This document shows positions 11,401-19,224 of a stretch of DNA of 36,222 bases, in pieces (the stretch's first letter is position 1; every line of letters starts with the position of its first letter). A program made the translations under genes and the position numbers. A model generated the notes under the pieces. That model saw only the letters and a list, made by a program, of their open reading frames with translations, was not told where the DNA came from and ran no database searches. Source of the stretch: Acidobacteriaceae bacterium (lineage in GTDB: Bacteria > Acidobacteriota > Terriglobia > Terriglobales > Acidobacteriaceae); contig JASHOC010000287.1 of assembly GCA_030041305.1 (NCBI GenBank), positions 1 to 36,222 on the forward strand. The letters are read 5' to 3'.

Positions 11401-12821
11401 CTCCGGGCCCGATGCTTGCCATGCGTGACAACCCGCGCGACCCTTATGGCAAGCTGCTGATCATCACCGGCGATCATGCAGGCGACTTGCTTGAGGCGGC
11501 CAAAGCGCTGGCCGGCGCTCGTTGGTTCCCCCACGTAGACAGCATCCGCGCCCATGGCGGCCCACCTGCCGCGCGAGCGCAGTACGACGCTCCACGATGG
11601 CTGCGCGCCGACGCGCCCGCCGCGATCGGCGCCTACACGACGGCTGCGCATATGAGATTGCAGGGCGCCGGGTCGATTAATGTCTATTTCCGCTTGCCTC
11701 CTGACTTGTTCCTGAGCGCCCACCAATCCGTCCCGTTACTGCTTAAATACCGGTACAGCGGAGCGCCCGAAGATTCGGAACCGGCGCTCAACGTGCGACT
11801 GAACGGAGACAATATCGAAACCATTCAGCTAGAGCCGGCGGTTGGTCTTGTCGAAGGGTCGGCGATCTTTCGCCTTCCCACTGGCAGCCTGCAACCATAC
11901 GTCAACACGCTGACCGTCGACTTCTATTTTGGCGGCAATGCATCAGCCTCGAACCTGCGGCCAACATTCGAAGTCGACCGCGATTCCATGCTCGACCTTC
12001 GCGGGCTCCCGCACTCGGTCGTGCTTCCTCGCCTCGAATTGTTTGCAGATGCGGGCTATCCCTTCACCGAGTGGCCTGATTGCGGCCGAACCGCCGTCGT
12101 TATGCCCGATTCCCCAACGCCCGCGGAATACGAAACCTTGCTGGATATGGCCGGCTTCTTTGGCGCGCAGACGGGGGCGCTCGCCACCGGATTAGAGGTT
12201 GTTGGGCCCGACAACCTGGAGAATAATCTGGACCTGACGCAACAGAAAGACCTCGTGCTCATCGGCTCGCCCGCGTCCCAGCCGCTCATTTCAGATTGGG
12301 CCGGCAACATGCCGCTCGATCTTTCCGGGCGGGGGATGCGCGTGAACCAGGCTTCCGAGTCGACTCTCCTCCTGAATCCGGAGTGGCCTTTCCGCGAGTA
12401 TGACAGCACGCGCCTGCAAAGCCTGCTCACCGGAGGCGCAACCAACGCCAACCTCTTCCTCGAAAGCTTTTTGTCGCCCCTGCATTCTAACCGCGCAGTG
12501 GTGGCCGTCATCCCCACGGGACCAAATGCCGTCGGCGCCGTTCGGGCGCTGTTTACCCCGTCCGAGCGCCAGGGGCCAGTCTACGGCGGTGTGGCCATTG
12601 CGCAAAACGGGCAATTCGAATCTTTCCTCGTAGGACCGCAGGCATACCATGCGGGCAATTTCAATCGTTATCAATTCGTAGCCGTTCTTCTCTTCGAACA
12701 CTACCGTCTCATTCCGCTACTTCTCCTCATACTTTCTCTCGTCATTGTTGCCTGGTTGCGCCTCTTTACCGAACGGGTCGCCAAACGGCGTTTGGCGACG
12801 TTCGTAACCAACCGAGGCTGA
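8433..12821 (+). CDS. bcsAB: Fused cellulose synthase BcsA-BcsB
   Basis: 1462 residues joining the catalytic and periplasmic subunits, as in Komagataeibacter AcsAB. The BcsA part has N-terminal membrane helices, then the GT2 domain with DDG (186-188), Asp234-x-Asp236 (IFDSDHVP), FFCGSCAVLRR, Thr329-Glu330-Asp331 and Gln367-x-x-Arg370-Trp371, then further helices and a PilZ-position domain (about 560-650). The PilZ motifs are degenerate: RxxxR reads RKLRS (566-570) and DxSxxG reads LLSRNS (602-607). A basic, hydrophobic segment (about 725-751) resembling a signal peptide begins the BcsB part. That part has the usual beta-rich carbohydrate-binding and flavodoxin-like regions and a C-terminal membrane helix (LIPLLLLILSLVIVAWLRLF). 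The ATG has GAGG 7 bases upstream. bcsC follows 5 bp later. Confidence 0.95.
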   Translation: MSESLPRSGRTSTMASVVLGLLALTAGVALCPLLVLPLPWKDQTIFGLVLIAFAVVLNRIPRSLTITMLLMAISVFSTLRYGYWRVIQTWNGITSAGHIHRWDTVFVLLLLAAEFFAFETLILGYFQTLRPLRRPPLPLEGEPDDWPTVDVLVPTYNEPLHVVKGTVLAAKAMDYPAGKMRVLLLDDGRRNEFRSFAEQANVEYVTRENNAHAKAGNINYALGLISGEFVAIFDSDHVPAQSFLQTTLGWFLRDSQLGLVQTPHHFYSPDPFERNLGQFRKVPNEGELFHRLVQDGNDLWNASFFCGSCAVLRRSALDQIGGIAVETVTEDAHTALRMQRLGWNTAYINIPKAAGLATESLAAHIGQRIRWARGMTQILRIENPLFATGLTLPQRLCYFNATTHFLFAVPRLIFLTVPLVYLLFGKINIYGYTWAVLAYAAPHLVLSTLTNSRVQGRHRFSFWNEIYEVVLAPYILFPTLLAFINPKLGRFNVTSKGGIMRRSYFDRRIALPYLILLALNVAGIVMGAQRYLADPAHRSAIVMNGAWALYNTMILFVAVSVAWEQRKLRSGASLRVRVPATLRPLSNPSLDLGGEIRGATMLLSRNSAAVKVAAPLELPRGAPVLVALGEGRLSCEIPALVAHSAGRYQHLYFPDLNHDREREIGDLVRYRRRAWRSLQTSRPIDRPLRSLLQIFLLGLRAVAIVPIGILLPRPADEDESDLRSPARKRRAASTIFPVILAGIFVSRATQASEVQSAGLKNGATQAEQTQPANFHDEFGLGAAANTKALSLEGSGASLNFFFDEPVTKVTTNALLNLNYAAPDLRANEARLELTLNGVDVGSIALTPGAAQQARFELPTDLLTSDNTLSVELQGKCAFCSRSTPWVTLDAASTLVLDGTSLPIANDLSLLPLPFFDPARLRSWSLPVVFGEQPDDATLEGAALVASWFGVLSDVRGVHFPVSVGQFPNGNALVFASRGSSLLDGLALPSAPGPMLAMRDNPRDPYGKLLIITGDHAGDLLEAAKALAGARWFPHVDSIRAHGGPPAARAQYDAPRWLRADAPAAIGAYTTAAHMRLQGAGSINVYFRLPPDLFLSAHQSVPLLLKYRYSGAPEDSEPALNVRLNGDNIETIQLEPAVGLVEGSAIFRLPTGSLQPYVNTLTVDFYFGGNASASNLRPTFEVDRDSMLDLRGLPHSVVLPRLELFADAGYPFTEWPDCGRTAVVMPDSPTPAEYETLLDMAGFFGAQTGALATGLEVVGPDNLENNLDLTQQKDLVLIGSPASQPLISDWAGNMPLDLSGRGMRVNQASESTLLLNPEWPFREYDSTRLQSLLTGGATNANLFLESFLSPLHSNRAVVAVIPTGPNAVGAVRALFTPSERQGPVYGGVAIAQNGQFESFLVGPQAYHAGNFNRYQFVAVLLFEHYRLIPLLLLILSLVIVAWLRLFTERVAKRRLATFVTNRG

Positions 12822-12826
12822 CTGAA

Positions 12827-15800
12827 ATGACATTCATGTTTCGTCTTAGTCTTCCGCTGATCCTTGCGGTCATTGCGCCTGGATCAGCGCCGTCGCAAAC
12901 CCAGGGTGGAGTTGAGATCCTGCTGGCAAAAGCCCGGTCGCTGGAGGCGCGAGGACTGATCGACCTGGCTGCGGACAACTGGCGCAAGGTTCTGCTGGCG
13001 AATCCCAATCAGACTGAGGCCCTTGCCGGTCTCGCGCGCGCCGCCAAAGAGGACGGTCAGAGCGCCAATGAGACTAGCTACCTTGACCGCCTACGTAAGA
13101 TCGATCCTCGGGATCCCGACATCGAAGCGGTCGAGAGGCTGCGCGTGTTTACGCCTGAGGAGCGGAACCATCTCGATAAGGCGGGACGCCTCGCTATGCA
13201 ACACAACCCCGACGCGGCGATGAAGATCTATCGCGAGGTCCTGGGCAATGAGCAGCCGCCGCTGGGCAAATGGGCGCAGCCGTTCTACGAGACGGAAGCC
13301 GCCAGCACCGGCGGGAAAGAAGAGGCAATTTCTCAACTTCGTGAGCTTTGCGCGCAGCATCCCAGGCAGGAAGCCTATCGGTTATGGCTCGCCTCCTTGC
13401 TGAGTTACGATCCGAAGACGCGCATGGAGGGATTTCAGCTTTTCGAATCCATCAAGGATCCTGGGTTTTCCGAGCAGGCCCGCGCCGTGTGGCGCCAGGC
13501 GCTTGTGTGGGAGGAGAAGAATCCTGAGGCGCTCGCCTCGATGGAGGCCTATCTTCAACGCTATCCCGACCCGGAGTTGCAGAACGCCGCAGCGGAACTC
13601 CACGCAAAGCAACAACAGACTGCAGTCGATCAGGATCGGGAGCAGGGCTTTAAGGCGCTCGAGAGCCGGCGCCTTGAAGCGGCGACGGCGGAATTCAATG
13701 CGGTCCTCCGTCAGTCGCCCAATGACGCCAACGCACTCGTCGGACTGGGCTATGTGCGCCTCGACCAGATGCAGTTCAGCGAAGCATTCAGCCTCTTTGA
13801 CCGCGCCCGCAAAATTGCCCCTCAAAGGCAGGATGTCCGCGACGGATATGACAGCGCGAAATTCTGGATGGCCATCGAACGTGGAGCCAGCGATCAACAA
13901 CAACACCAATCTGCAGCCGCCGTGCTGGCCTTCCAGGATGCGCTGGCGCTGCGGCCTTTCGACACCGGAGCGCTGTTGGGACTCGCCAACGCCTACGTGG
14001 AGGAGCGGAGGTTCGAGGCCGCCGAAGCGAATTTTCAGCAAGTGCTGACTCGCGATTCAAACAACGCGGATGCGTTAGCAGGCCTGGGTTTCGTGCGCTT
14101 GAATGAAGGCAAATTCAACGAGGCGCAGAAACTATTTGCCCAGGCGCGCAAAGTTAACCCGGCGCGCAAGGATGTTGACCAGGGCTATCGCAACGCCCGG
14201 TTCTGGGGAATCATGCACGAAGCCGAGGCGGCGCTCAATCAAGGTCGCCCCAAAGCGGCAATCGCGGACTATCAACAAGCCACCTTGCTCAATCCATCCG
14301 ACCAAACCGCTTGGCAAGGACTGGCAAACGCATGCATCCGCGGGGATGACTATCCCGGCGCAGCCAAAGCATACTATCGTCTCGTCGCCACATCTCCGGC
14401 CGACCCATCAAATTGGCTCGGCCTGATTCGCGCCCAGATGGATGAACAAGCTCCGCAGGCTGCCCTATCGACCGCGCAGCGCATTCCTCCGTCGGTCAAA
14501 CTGAAATTGGAGAGCAATTCGGCTTTTCTCTCTGAAATGGCTCTGGTTGATTACCGCATGAACCAGACGGCCGCCGGCGACCAGGCGCTGCGCGCCGCCT
14601 TGCAGCTCGCCAGAACATCCGACAGCAGCGACGCCCTGAATCTGCGTCTTCAAATTGCCGGAGACTTCATGAATCAGGGCAGTACAGCGCGCGCAATCGA
14701 AATCTATATTCAGGCGACCCAGTTGCATCCCGATGACCCGGGTCCATGGGAAGCGCTCGTCGGCGCATACACGCGCGGAAACGACTTCTCCGACGCCATC
14801 GCGGCGGTCCGCAACATGTCTCAGCAAGCGTACAACGCAGCCATCAAACACCCGGGCTTCCTCAATTCCGTAGCCTTGCTCTATTCAACAAGGGGGCAGT
14901 GTTCAGAGGCGGAAGGTTTCCTGCAACGCTCAATTCAACTCGATCAAACCGCCGGCCGCCAGCCCGAGGAAAGCACGCAGCTCCAACTCGCCGATGTTTG
15001 GATGCGCGAACACAGTTACACCCAGGCGCAGAACCTGTACCACGAGATCGCCGGCAATCACGAAGATTCCATGCAAGCATGGCGCGGCTATCTCGTGGCA
15101 CTCCACCAGGGACATATGGACCGCACTTTGGTCGCCGAGATTCCTCACATCCCGCCCGCAGTTCGCTCGACCCTTGAAGCCGATCCCCCCTTCCTCATTC
15201 TTGAGGCAAGCGCCTATTCATCCGCAGGCCGCAATCAGGACGCGCTGCCGCTGCTCGAGCAGGCGCGTTCCCGCTACACTGCGCACAGCGCGCTTCCTCC
15301 GGTGAACCTCGAAATCCAGACAGCCTGGACCATGCTTGCCGTCTCTCCAAACCAACCTGGCCTCGGCGATCTGCTGCTCGACGCAAAATCGCGCACCGGA
15401 ATGACAGCGCAAGACCGCGCCGCGATTGAAGAGCTCTGGTCCACGTGGAGCATCCGCCGCGCCGACCTGGCCTTTGCAGCAAAACCGCAGTCGGCCTTTT
15501 CCATCCTCGCGGATGCCTCACGCGTCTATCCCGGGAATCGGAACATCCAGATCGTGCTCGCCTCGCTTTACCTGAAGCATCACGATAAGGAGAAAGCCCT
15601 CGACGTGTTTCAAACCTGGGGCATGACGGGAGCGCAGGCCTCGGATTTTCGCATGGCGGCGGGCGCAGCTCTTTCCGCGCACAGAAACGATTTAGCCGAG
15701 CAGTATCTTCAGCGTGGACTGGCTCGCTTCCCTCGTGATCCCGGGCTGATGCACATGTCGGCCCAGCGAGAAATCGCGCATGGGGACTACGATCAGGGCG

Positions 15801-17266
15801 AGCGCGAATTGCGTTCGGCTCTCCTCGCCCTCCGTTCGCAAGGCATAGCGGAGCCCAATCCCGGGGATCTAATCCTGCCGAAAGCGCCGGAAAATCCAGC
15901 CGCTTCATCCGCCGCTCTCGACGACTCCGGCAAACCCACAGGTTCTTTCGAATCCGCGCCGCCCTGCAGGGCGCAGACGACAGGGGATCCAAACCAGGGA
16001 CGCATCCGCCCCATCTCCCTGAGGTTCCTTGCGCTCCAGGATCAGACTGGAGGCGCGCCGCCTGCGAGACTTGGGCAGCCGGCCAGTGAAGCCCCGACGC
16101 AAAACCAGAAAGAAGCACAGCAAATGGAGGATGAGGTCGAAGCCGTCGACGATCGTAATACGCCCCTTATCAATTTTGGCGACACGGGCAGAGGCCGCGT
16201 TGGGGATGCAGGAATCGATCGCCTCGTCATTAACGACAGTGTCGTCAGCGCCTCCTACACCGTCTCGAATCTCGCGCGGTTCACACTGGAAGGTCACGGC
16301 GTGTATGCGTACAGCGGCACTCCCGACGGCAGCGCCAGCCAGCCCTTCGGCACGCTGCCTGCCTACTCGGTTTTCGGTCAACAATCCCAAATCGGATACG
16401 GCGGTCTTGCCCAGTTCTCTACGAGCACCTTCGGAATCGCCGCCGGCACTTCTCCGCAGAACTTCCCCGTACACCACCTGATCGGCGGAATCCGCTTCCA
16501 ACCGCTCAACGGCCCTTTCACGTTCATGGCCGAGCGTGACAGCGTAAAAGACAGCCTGCTTTCCTACGCCGGCGCGCGCGATCCGGGCACCAACCTTCGA
16601 TGGGGAGGAGTGGTCGCCAACACCGGCACGGCCAGTTTCAGTTCAGCTCCCCGAAACAACGCCGATTACCGAGCGGTGGGCGTTTACGCCTCCGGCAGCT
16701 ACTCGTTTCTCCAGGGAGCGAACGTTCCCGACAACTGGAGCCTCTTCGGCAATGCCGGCCTCTACTGGCAAATGGTGGAGGGCTTCACGGTCGGCGTAAA
16801 CGGGGGCGCCATGCATTACAACCGGAACCTGCAATACTTTTCCTTCGGACAAGGCGGATACTTCAGCCCACAACAGTACTATCTCGCTTCCATTCCGATT
16901 TCGTGGTATTCGCGGCATCCGCGCTTCGAATACGCAATCAGATTCAGCGGGGGAATTCAGTATCTGCAAGAAGACCAATCTCCGCTCTATCCCGTGCCGC
17001 CCGGTTCCGGCCTGACGCCCCAGGCCGCGTATGCGTCCAATAGCACCACGGCTCCGAACTACGACCTGGATCTGCGCGTCGGCTACCGGGTGACTCCGCA
17101 CGTGTATTTCGGCACGTTCGCAACCGCGAATAATGCTCGCGACTACTACGATCAAAGCGCCGGGTTCACCTTGAGGTTTATGGTCGATCCCATTCCCACC
17201 CGCACCGACCTGCGCGTGAACACCATTCCCGACTGGAAAGGACAGCAACCATTTGCAGTCCAATGA
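12827..17266 (+). CDS. bcsC: Cellulose export protein BcsC (TPR periplasmic scaffold plus outer-membrane barrel)
   Basis: 1479 residues, longer than E. coli BcsC (about 1150). An N-terminal signal peptide (LSLPLILAVIAPGSAPS) is followed by many TPR units across roughly residues 30-1010, for example ALAGLGFVRLNEGKFNEAQ and ALVGLGYVRLDQMQFSEA. A Pro/Ala/Gln-rich linker covers about 1010-1100, and then comes the C-terminal barrel. The family signature FGQGGYFSPQQYYLASIP lies near 1344-1361. The chain ends about 25 residues after the last strand-like segment instead of at it. The role is to guide the nascent cellulose chain from BcsB through the periplasm and outer membrane. It starts 5 bp after bcsAB, so it is surely cotranscribed. 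No bcsD, bcsQ, bcsE or bcsG-like gene is present around it. Confidence 0.94.
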   Translation: MTFMFRLSLPLILAVIAPGSAPSQTQGGVEILLAKARSLEARGLIDLAADNWRKVLLANPNQTEALAGLARAAKEDGQSANETSYLDRLRKIDPRDPDIEAVERLRVFTPEERNHLDKAGRLAMQHNPDAAMKIYREVLGNEQPPLGKWAQPFYETEAASTGGKEEAISQLRELCAQHPRQEAYRLWLASLLSYDPKTRMEGFQLFESIKDPGFSEQARAVWRQALVWEEKNPEALASMEAYLQRYPDPELQNAAAELHAKQQQTAVDQDREQGFKALESRRLEAATAEFNAVLRQSPNDANALVGLGYVRLDQMQFSEAFSLFDRARKIAPQRQDVRDGYDSAKFWMAIERGASDQQQHQSAAAVLAFQDALALRPFDTGALLGLANAYVEERRFEAAEANFQQVLTRDSNNADALAGLGFVRLNEGKFNEAQKLFAQARKVNPARKDVDQGYRNARFWGIMHEAEAALNQGRPKAAIADYQQATLLNPSDQTAWQGLANACIRGDDYPGAAKAYYRLVATSPADPSNWLGLIRAQMDEQAPQAALSTAQRIPPSVKLKLESNSAFLSEMALVDYRMNQTAAGDQALRAALQLARTSDSSDALNLRLQIAGDFMNQGSTARAIEIYIQATQLHPDDPGPWEALVGAYTRGNDFSDAIAAVRNMSQQAYNAAIKHPGFLNSVALLYSTRGQCSEAEGFLQRSIQLDQTAGRQPEESTQLQLADVWMREHSYTQAQNLYHEIAGNHEDSMQAWRGYLVALHQGHMDRTLVAEIPHIPPAVRSTLEADPPFLILEASAYSSAGRNQDALPLLEQARSRYTAHSALPPVNLEIQTAWTMLAVSPNQPGLGDLLLDAKSRTGMTAQDRAAIEELWSTWSIRRADLAFAAKPQSAFSILADASRVYPGNRNIQIVLASLYLKHHDKEKALDVFQTWGMTGAQASDFRMAAGAALSAHRNDLAEQYLQRGLARFPRDPGLMHMSAQREIAHGDYDQGERELRSALLALRSQGIAEPNPGDLILPKAPENPAASSAALDDSGKPTGSFESAPPCRAQTTGDPNQGRIRPISLRFLALQDQTGGAPPARLGQPASEAPTQNQKEAQQMEDEVEAVDDRNTPLINFGDTGRGRVGDAGIDRLVINDSVVSASYTVSNLARFTLEGHGVYAYSGTPDGSASQPFGTLPAYSVFGQQSQIGYGGLAQFSTSTFGIAAGTSPQNFPVHHLIGGIRFQPLNGPFTFMAERDSVKDSLLSYAGARDPGTNLRWGGVVANTGTASFSSAPRNNADYRAVGVYASGSYSFLQGANVPDNWSLFGNAGLYWQMVEGFTVGVNGGAMHYNRNLQYFSFGQGGYFSPQQYYLASIPISWYSRHPRFEYAIRFSGGIQYLQEDQSPLYPVPPGSGLTPQAAYASNSTTAPNYDLDLRVGYRVTPHVYFGTFATANNARDYYDQSAGFTLRFMVDPIPTRTDLRVNTIPDWKGQQPFAVQ

Positions 17267-17810
17267 AAGTTTGCAGTTATCGCAAAGTTCCGGCCAAAGG
17301 CTTCTGAAGGGTTTAAGGCGGTTCTCCAATTCCCGTGGAGTTTTGAGGGGCGTGCCAGGTGGCGTTTTCTTGGGAAAAACGCCACTCAACGTTCGAGGTT
17401 CTGCTCTACACCAATTGGAGAACCGCTATAGAACTGCGGGAGCATAGGCGAAATCTTCAATAACGGTTCAGCCGCGCATTCGCGCCCTTGCCAATCAGCG
17501 CTTGTATCTTGAGGCAACGCCAGGCAATTCCCGACGCTCACCGGCTGATCGGCGACAATCTCAATGCGAAGCACATCTGATCGCACTGGGAACGAAAAGC
17601 TGCGTTGTGTCGCCCGCATGCATCAAGCAGCCACTATCCCGGCGCGCTCCTGCGCATCGCGAAGGACTCCATCCCCAAGCAGCCGGAGGGCATGAGCGGG
17701 TATTTCCGCATCCAATCCACGAGCTTGCCGCCGCGAGAGGTCTAACATAGAGACGGGGCGGCACATGCAGAGGGCTGCAGGCGGGAAAAGACGGGATGGA
17801 GGATTTGGCA
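17267..17810. other. Intergenic region after bcsC, with repeat and possible gene remnant
   Basis: 544 bp. It contains repeat copy 2 and, further on, a short plus-strand reading frame ending at 17745 (GALLRIAKDSIPKQPEGMSG then YFRIQSTSLPPREV) with strongly GC-rich third positions but no start and no intact upstream frame. That may be the tail of a decayed gene. I do not recognise the family. Minus-strand frames here also lack support. Confidence 0.4.
17318..17426 (+). repeat. 109-bp palindromic dispersed repeat, copy 2 (MITE-like)
   Basis: Same element as at 5952, and identical base for base with the copy at 26371. It has terminal inverted repeats of 14 bp and a perfect internal hairpin, GTGGCGTTTT / AAAACGCCAC (17359-17385). 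The left flank is TAAG and the right flank TATA. It begins 51 bp after the bcsC stop codon, where its hairpin could also influence transcript ends. Confidence 0.9.
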
Positions 17811-18791
17811 ATGAAGACGGCGCAGGTGGTGGCAGTGACAATCGTCAGCGTAGCGAGCATTCCGCTAATGGGGCGGCAGTTCCCGAATGGGGAGATGCAG
17901 GACGCCAGCGGGTCACCCAGCCTGAGCGGCAGCGCCGGTTCGCAATCGCCGCAGACGAATGCTGCGGGGGCGGGTTCGGCAAGCAGCCCGCAGAGCGCCA
18001 ATGCCGCGGCGGCGCACGCATACTCTCTGGTGGTGAGCGAAATGCGGCCGGTGAGTGGAGAGCTCGAAGGCAAGCTGAATTCGCAGAGTGCGAAGCCGGG
18101 CGATCGCGTGGTCGTGAAGACCACGCAAAGGATGATGACCGCCGACGGAACGGAAGTTCCCAAAGGCTCGCGCCTGCTGGGTCACGTCACTGCGGCGCAG
18201 GCGTACACGAAGGGTGGGGCGAATTCGCAATTGAGGATCGCCTTCGACCGCGCGGAATTGCACGGAGGCGAGAACGTGGCGATCCATTCCATGATTCAGT
18301 CTGTTGCGCCGCCGCGCCGGGAGGCGAGCGACTTAGGTTACGGGGGCGCCGGCGCGGGGATCGGTAGTGGACCAGCGATGGGCAATGGACCAACGATGGA
18401 CGGAGAAGCCGGGGCCATGGGCGGCGGCATGGGTGGTCGGGGCGGCTTAGGCGGGTCGGCCGGCGGCTTGGGCGGGTCGGGCGGCGGAGCCATGGGCTCC
18501 GGTGCGCCTGCCGCGGGCCAGGTAGATACGAGTGCTGACAGAACAGCCCGCGGCTCTGGGGACGCGACAAATCCGATGGCCGCAGATATACCTGCCTCGA
18601 TACCCGGGCCGATGTATGGCGTGGTGCAGCTCAGCGACTCGCTGGCGCCTCGTTACACGGGGTTTCCCGGCGTGATGCTGCAGGCAGATGCGTCGGGCGC
18701 CGCCTCGGGAACTCTTTTTGCGGCCAACCAGGACATCCGTCTCGATGCGGGAACTCGGGTGGTGCTGGGCATTGTGGCCACCGGCAATTAG
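17811..18791 (+). CDS. Exported glycine-rich hypothetical protein
   Basis: 326 residues. I chose the ATG at 17811 because TGGAGG (17797-17802) lies 8 bases upstream; the ATG at 17796 overlaps that site. The N-terminus (MKTAQVVAVTIVSVASIPLMG) is a signal peptide or membrane anchor. Next is an Ala/Ser/Gln-rich linker, then a compact region around 70-150 (LNSQSAKPGDRVVVKTTQRM, EVPKGSRLLGHVTAAQAY, LRIAFDRAELHGGE) that recalls beta-rich acidobacterial proteins with a KGTxLxGxV core. A Gly-rich segment of GG/GM repeats (about 180-235) follows, and then a second folded-looking region ending RLDAGTRVVLGIVATGN. The function is unknown; a cell-envelope location is inferred. Confidence 0.75.
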   Translation: MKTAQVVAVTIVSVASIPLMGRQFPNGEMQDASGSPSLSGSAGSQSPQTNAAGAGSASSPQSANAAAAHAYSLVVSEMRPVSGELEGKLNSQSAKPGDRVVVKTTQRMMTADGTEVPKGSRLLGHVTAAQAYTKGGANSQLRIAFDRAELHGGENVAIHSMIQSVAPPRREASDLGYGGAGAGIGSGPAMGNGPTMDGEAGAMGGGMGGRGGLGGSAGGLGGSGGGAMGSGAPAAGQVDTSADRTARGSGDATNPMAADIPASIPGPMYGVVQLSDSLAPRYTGFPGVMLQADASGAASGTLFAANQDIRLDAGTRVVLGIVATGN

Positions 18792-18934
18792 GGCGTTTCG
18801 AAGTTGACGCGCGCTTCGGCGCCAGTTTTCACTATGTCGGCGACAAAGTGAGTCGCTGTAGAGGGGCTGCCTTCATTGTCACAAGTGTAGATCTGCCGGT
18901 CTTTGGCTCGCGCCTGCTGCATCCATCTAATCAT
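18788..18934 (-). CDS. Possible small ORF, 48 residues
   Basis: On the strand opposite to its neighbours, starting MIRWMQQARAKDRQIYTCDN and ending ARVNFETP. Its ATG overlaps the TGA of another short frame (18931-19026, MPSRKQQVFMSLCEQYRFQL...) in an ATGA arrangement, so the two could be one gene broken by a frameshift. Its stop overlaps the last codons of the glycine-rich protein gene. The amino-acid composition looks protein-like, but no family is recognised and no clear ribosome-binding site is seen. Confidence 0.25.
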   Translation of the reverse strand: MIRWMQQARAKDRQIYTCDNEGSPSTATHFVADIVKTGAEARVNFETP

Positions 18935-19220
18935 TTCGCGGAATCAATGTTTTCGATTGCCGTCAGAAGCTGGAAGCGATACTGCTCGCAGAGACTCATG
19001 AACACCTGCTGCTTTCTGGACGGCATTGCAGGACGGATACGATAGACCAGAGGGTGATCTTAGGCACGGCTGCAAAGTTGCAGAAGTGCTATACAATTCT
19101 TGTTTTTCTCCACCTTGCGCGTGCGAACGGCGTGTACCGGCAGTACGTCCTCAGTCCGCTTCATGAAAGGAGCATGGTGAGGGCTCTATCTGCGAATAAT
19201 CCTGACCCACGAATCGACTG
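18792..19220. other. Region between the glycine-rich gene and the ROK kinase
   Basis: 429 bp. It holds the possible small minus-strand ORFs (18788-19026) and, near the right end, a GAAAGGAG ribosome-binding-like stretch (19165-19172) that serves the mini-ORF before the ROK gene. I found no other feature. Confidence 0.5.
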
Positions 19221-19224
19221 TTGA
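19174..19224 (+). CDS. Mini-ORF (16 codons) overlapping the ROK kinase start
   Basis: ATG GTG ... TGT TGA encodes MVRALSANNPDPRIDC. GAAAGGAG (19165-19172) is immediately upstream, rather close for the ATG and better placed for the GTG at 19177. The stop TGA (19222-19224) overlaps the TTG start of the kinase gene (19221-19223), which has no ribosome-binding site of its own. A translational-coupling leader is the inferred role; translation is unproven. Confidence 0.35.
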   Translation: MVRALSANNPDPRIDC

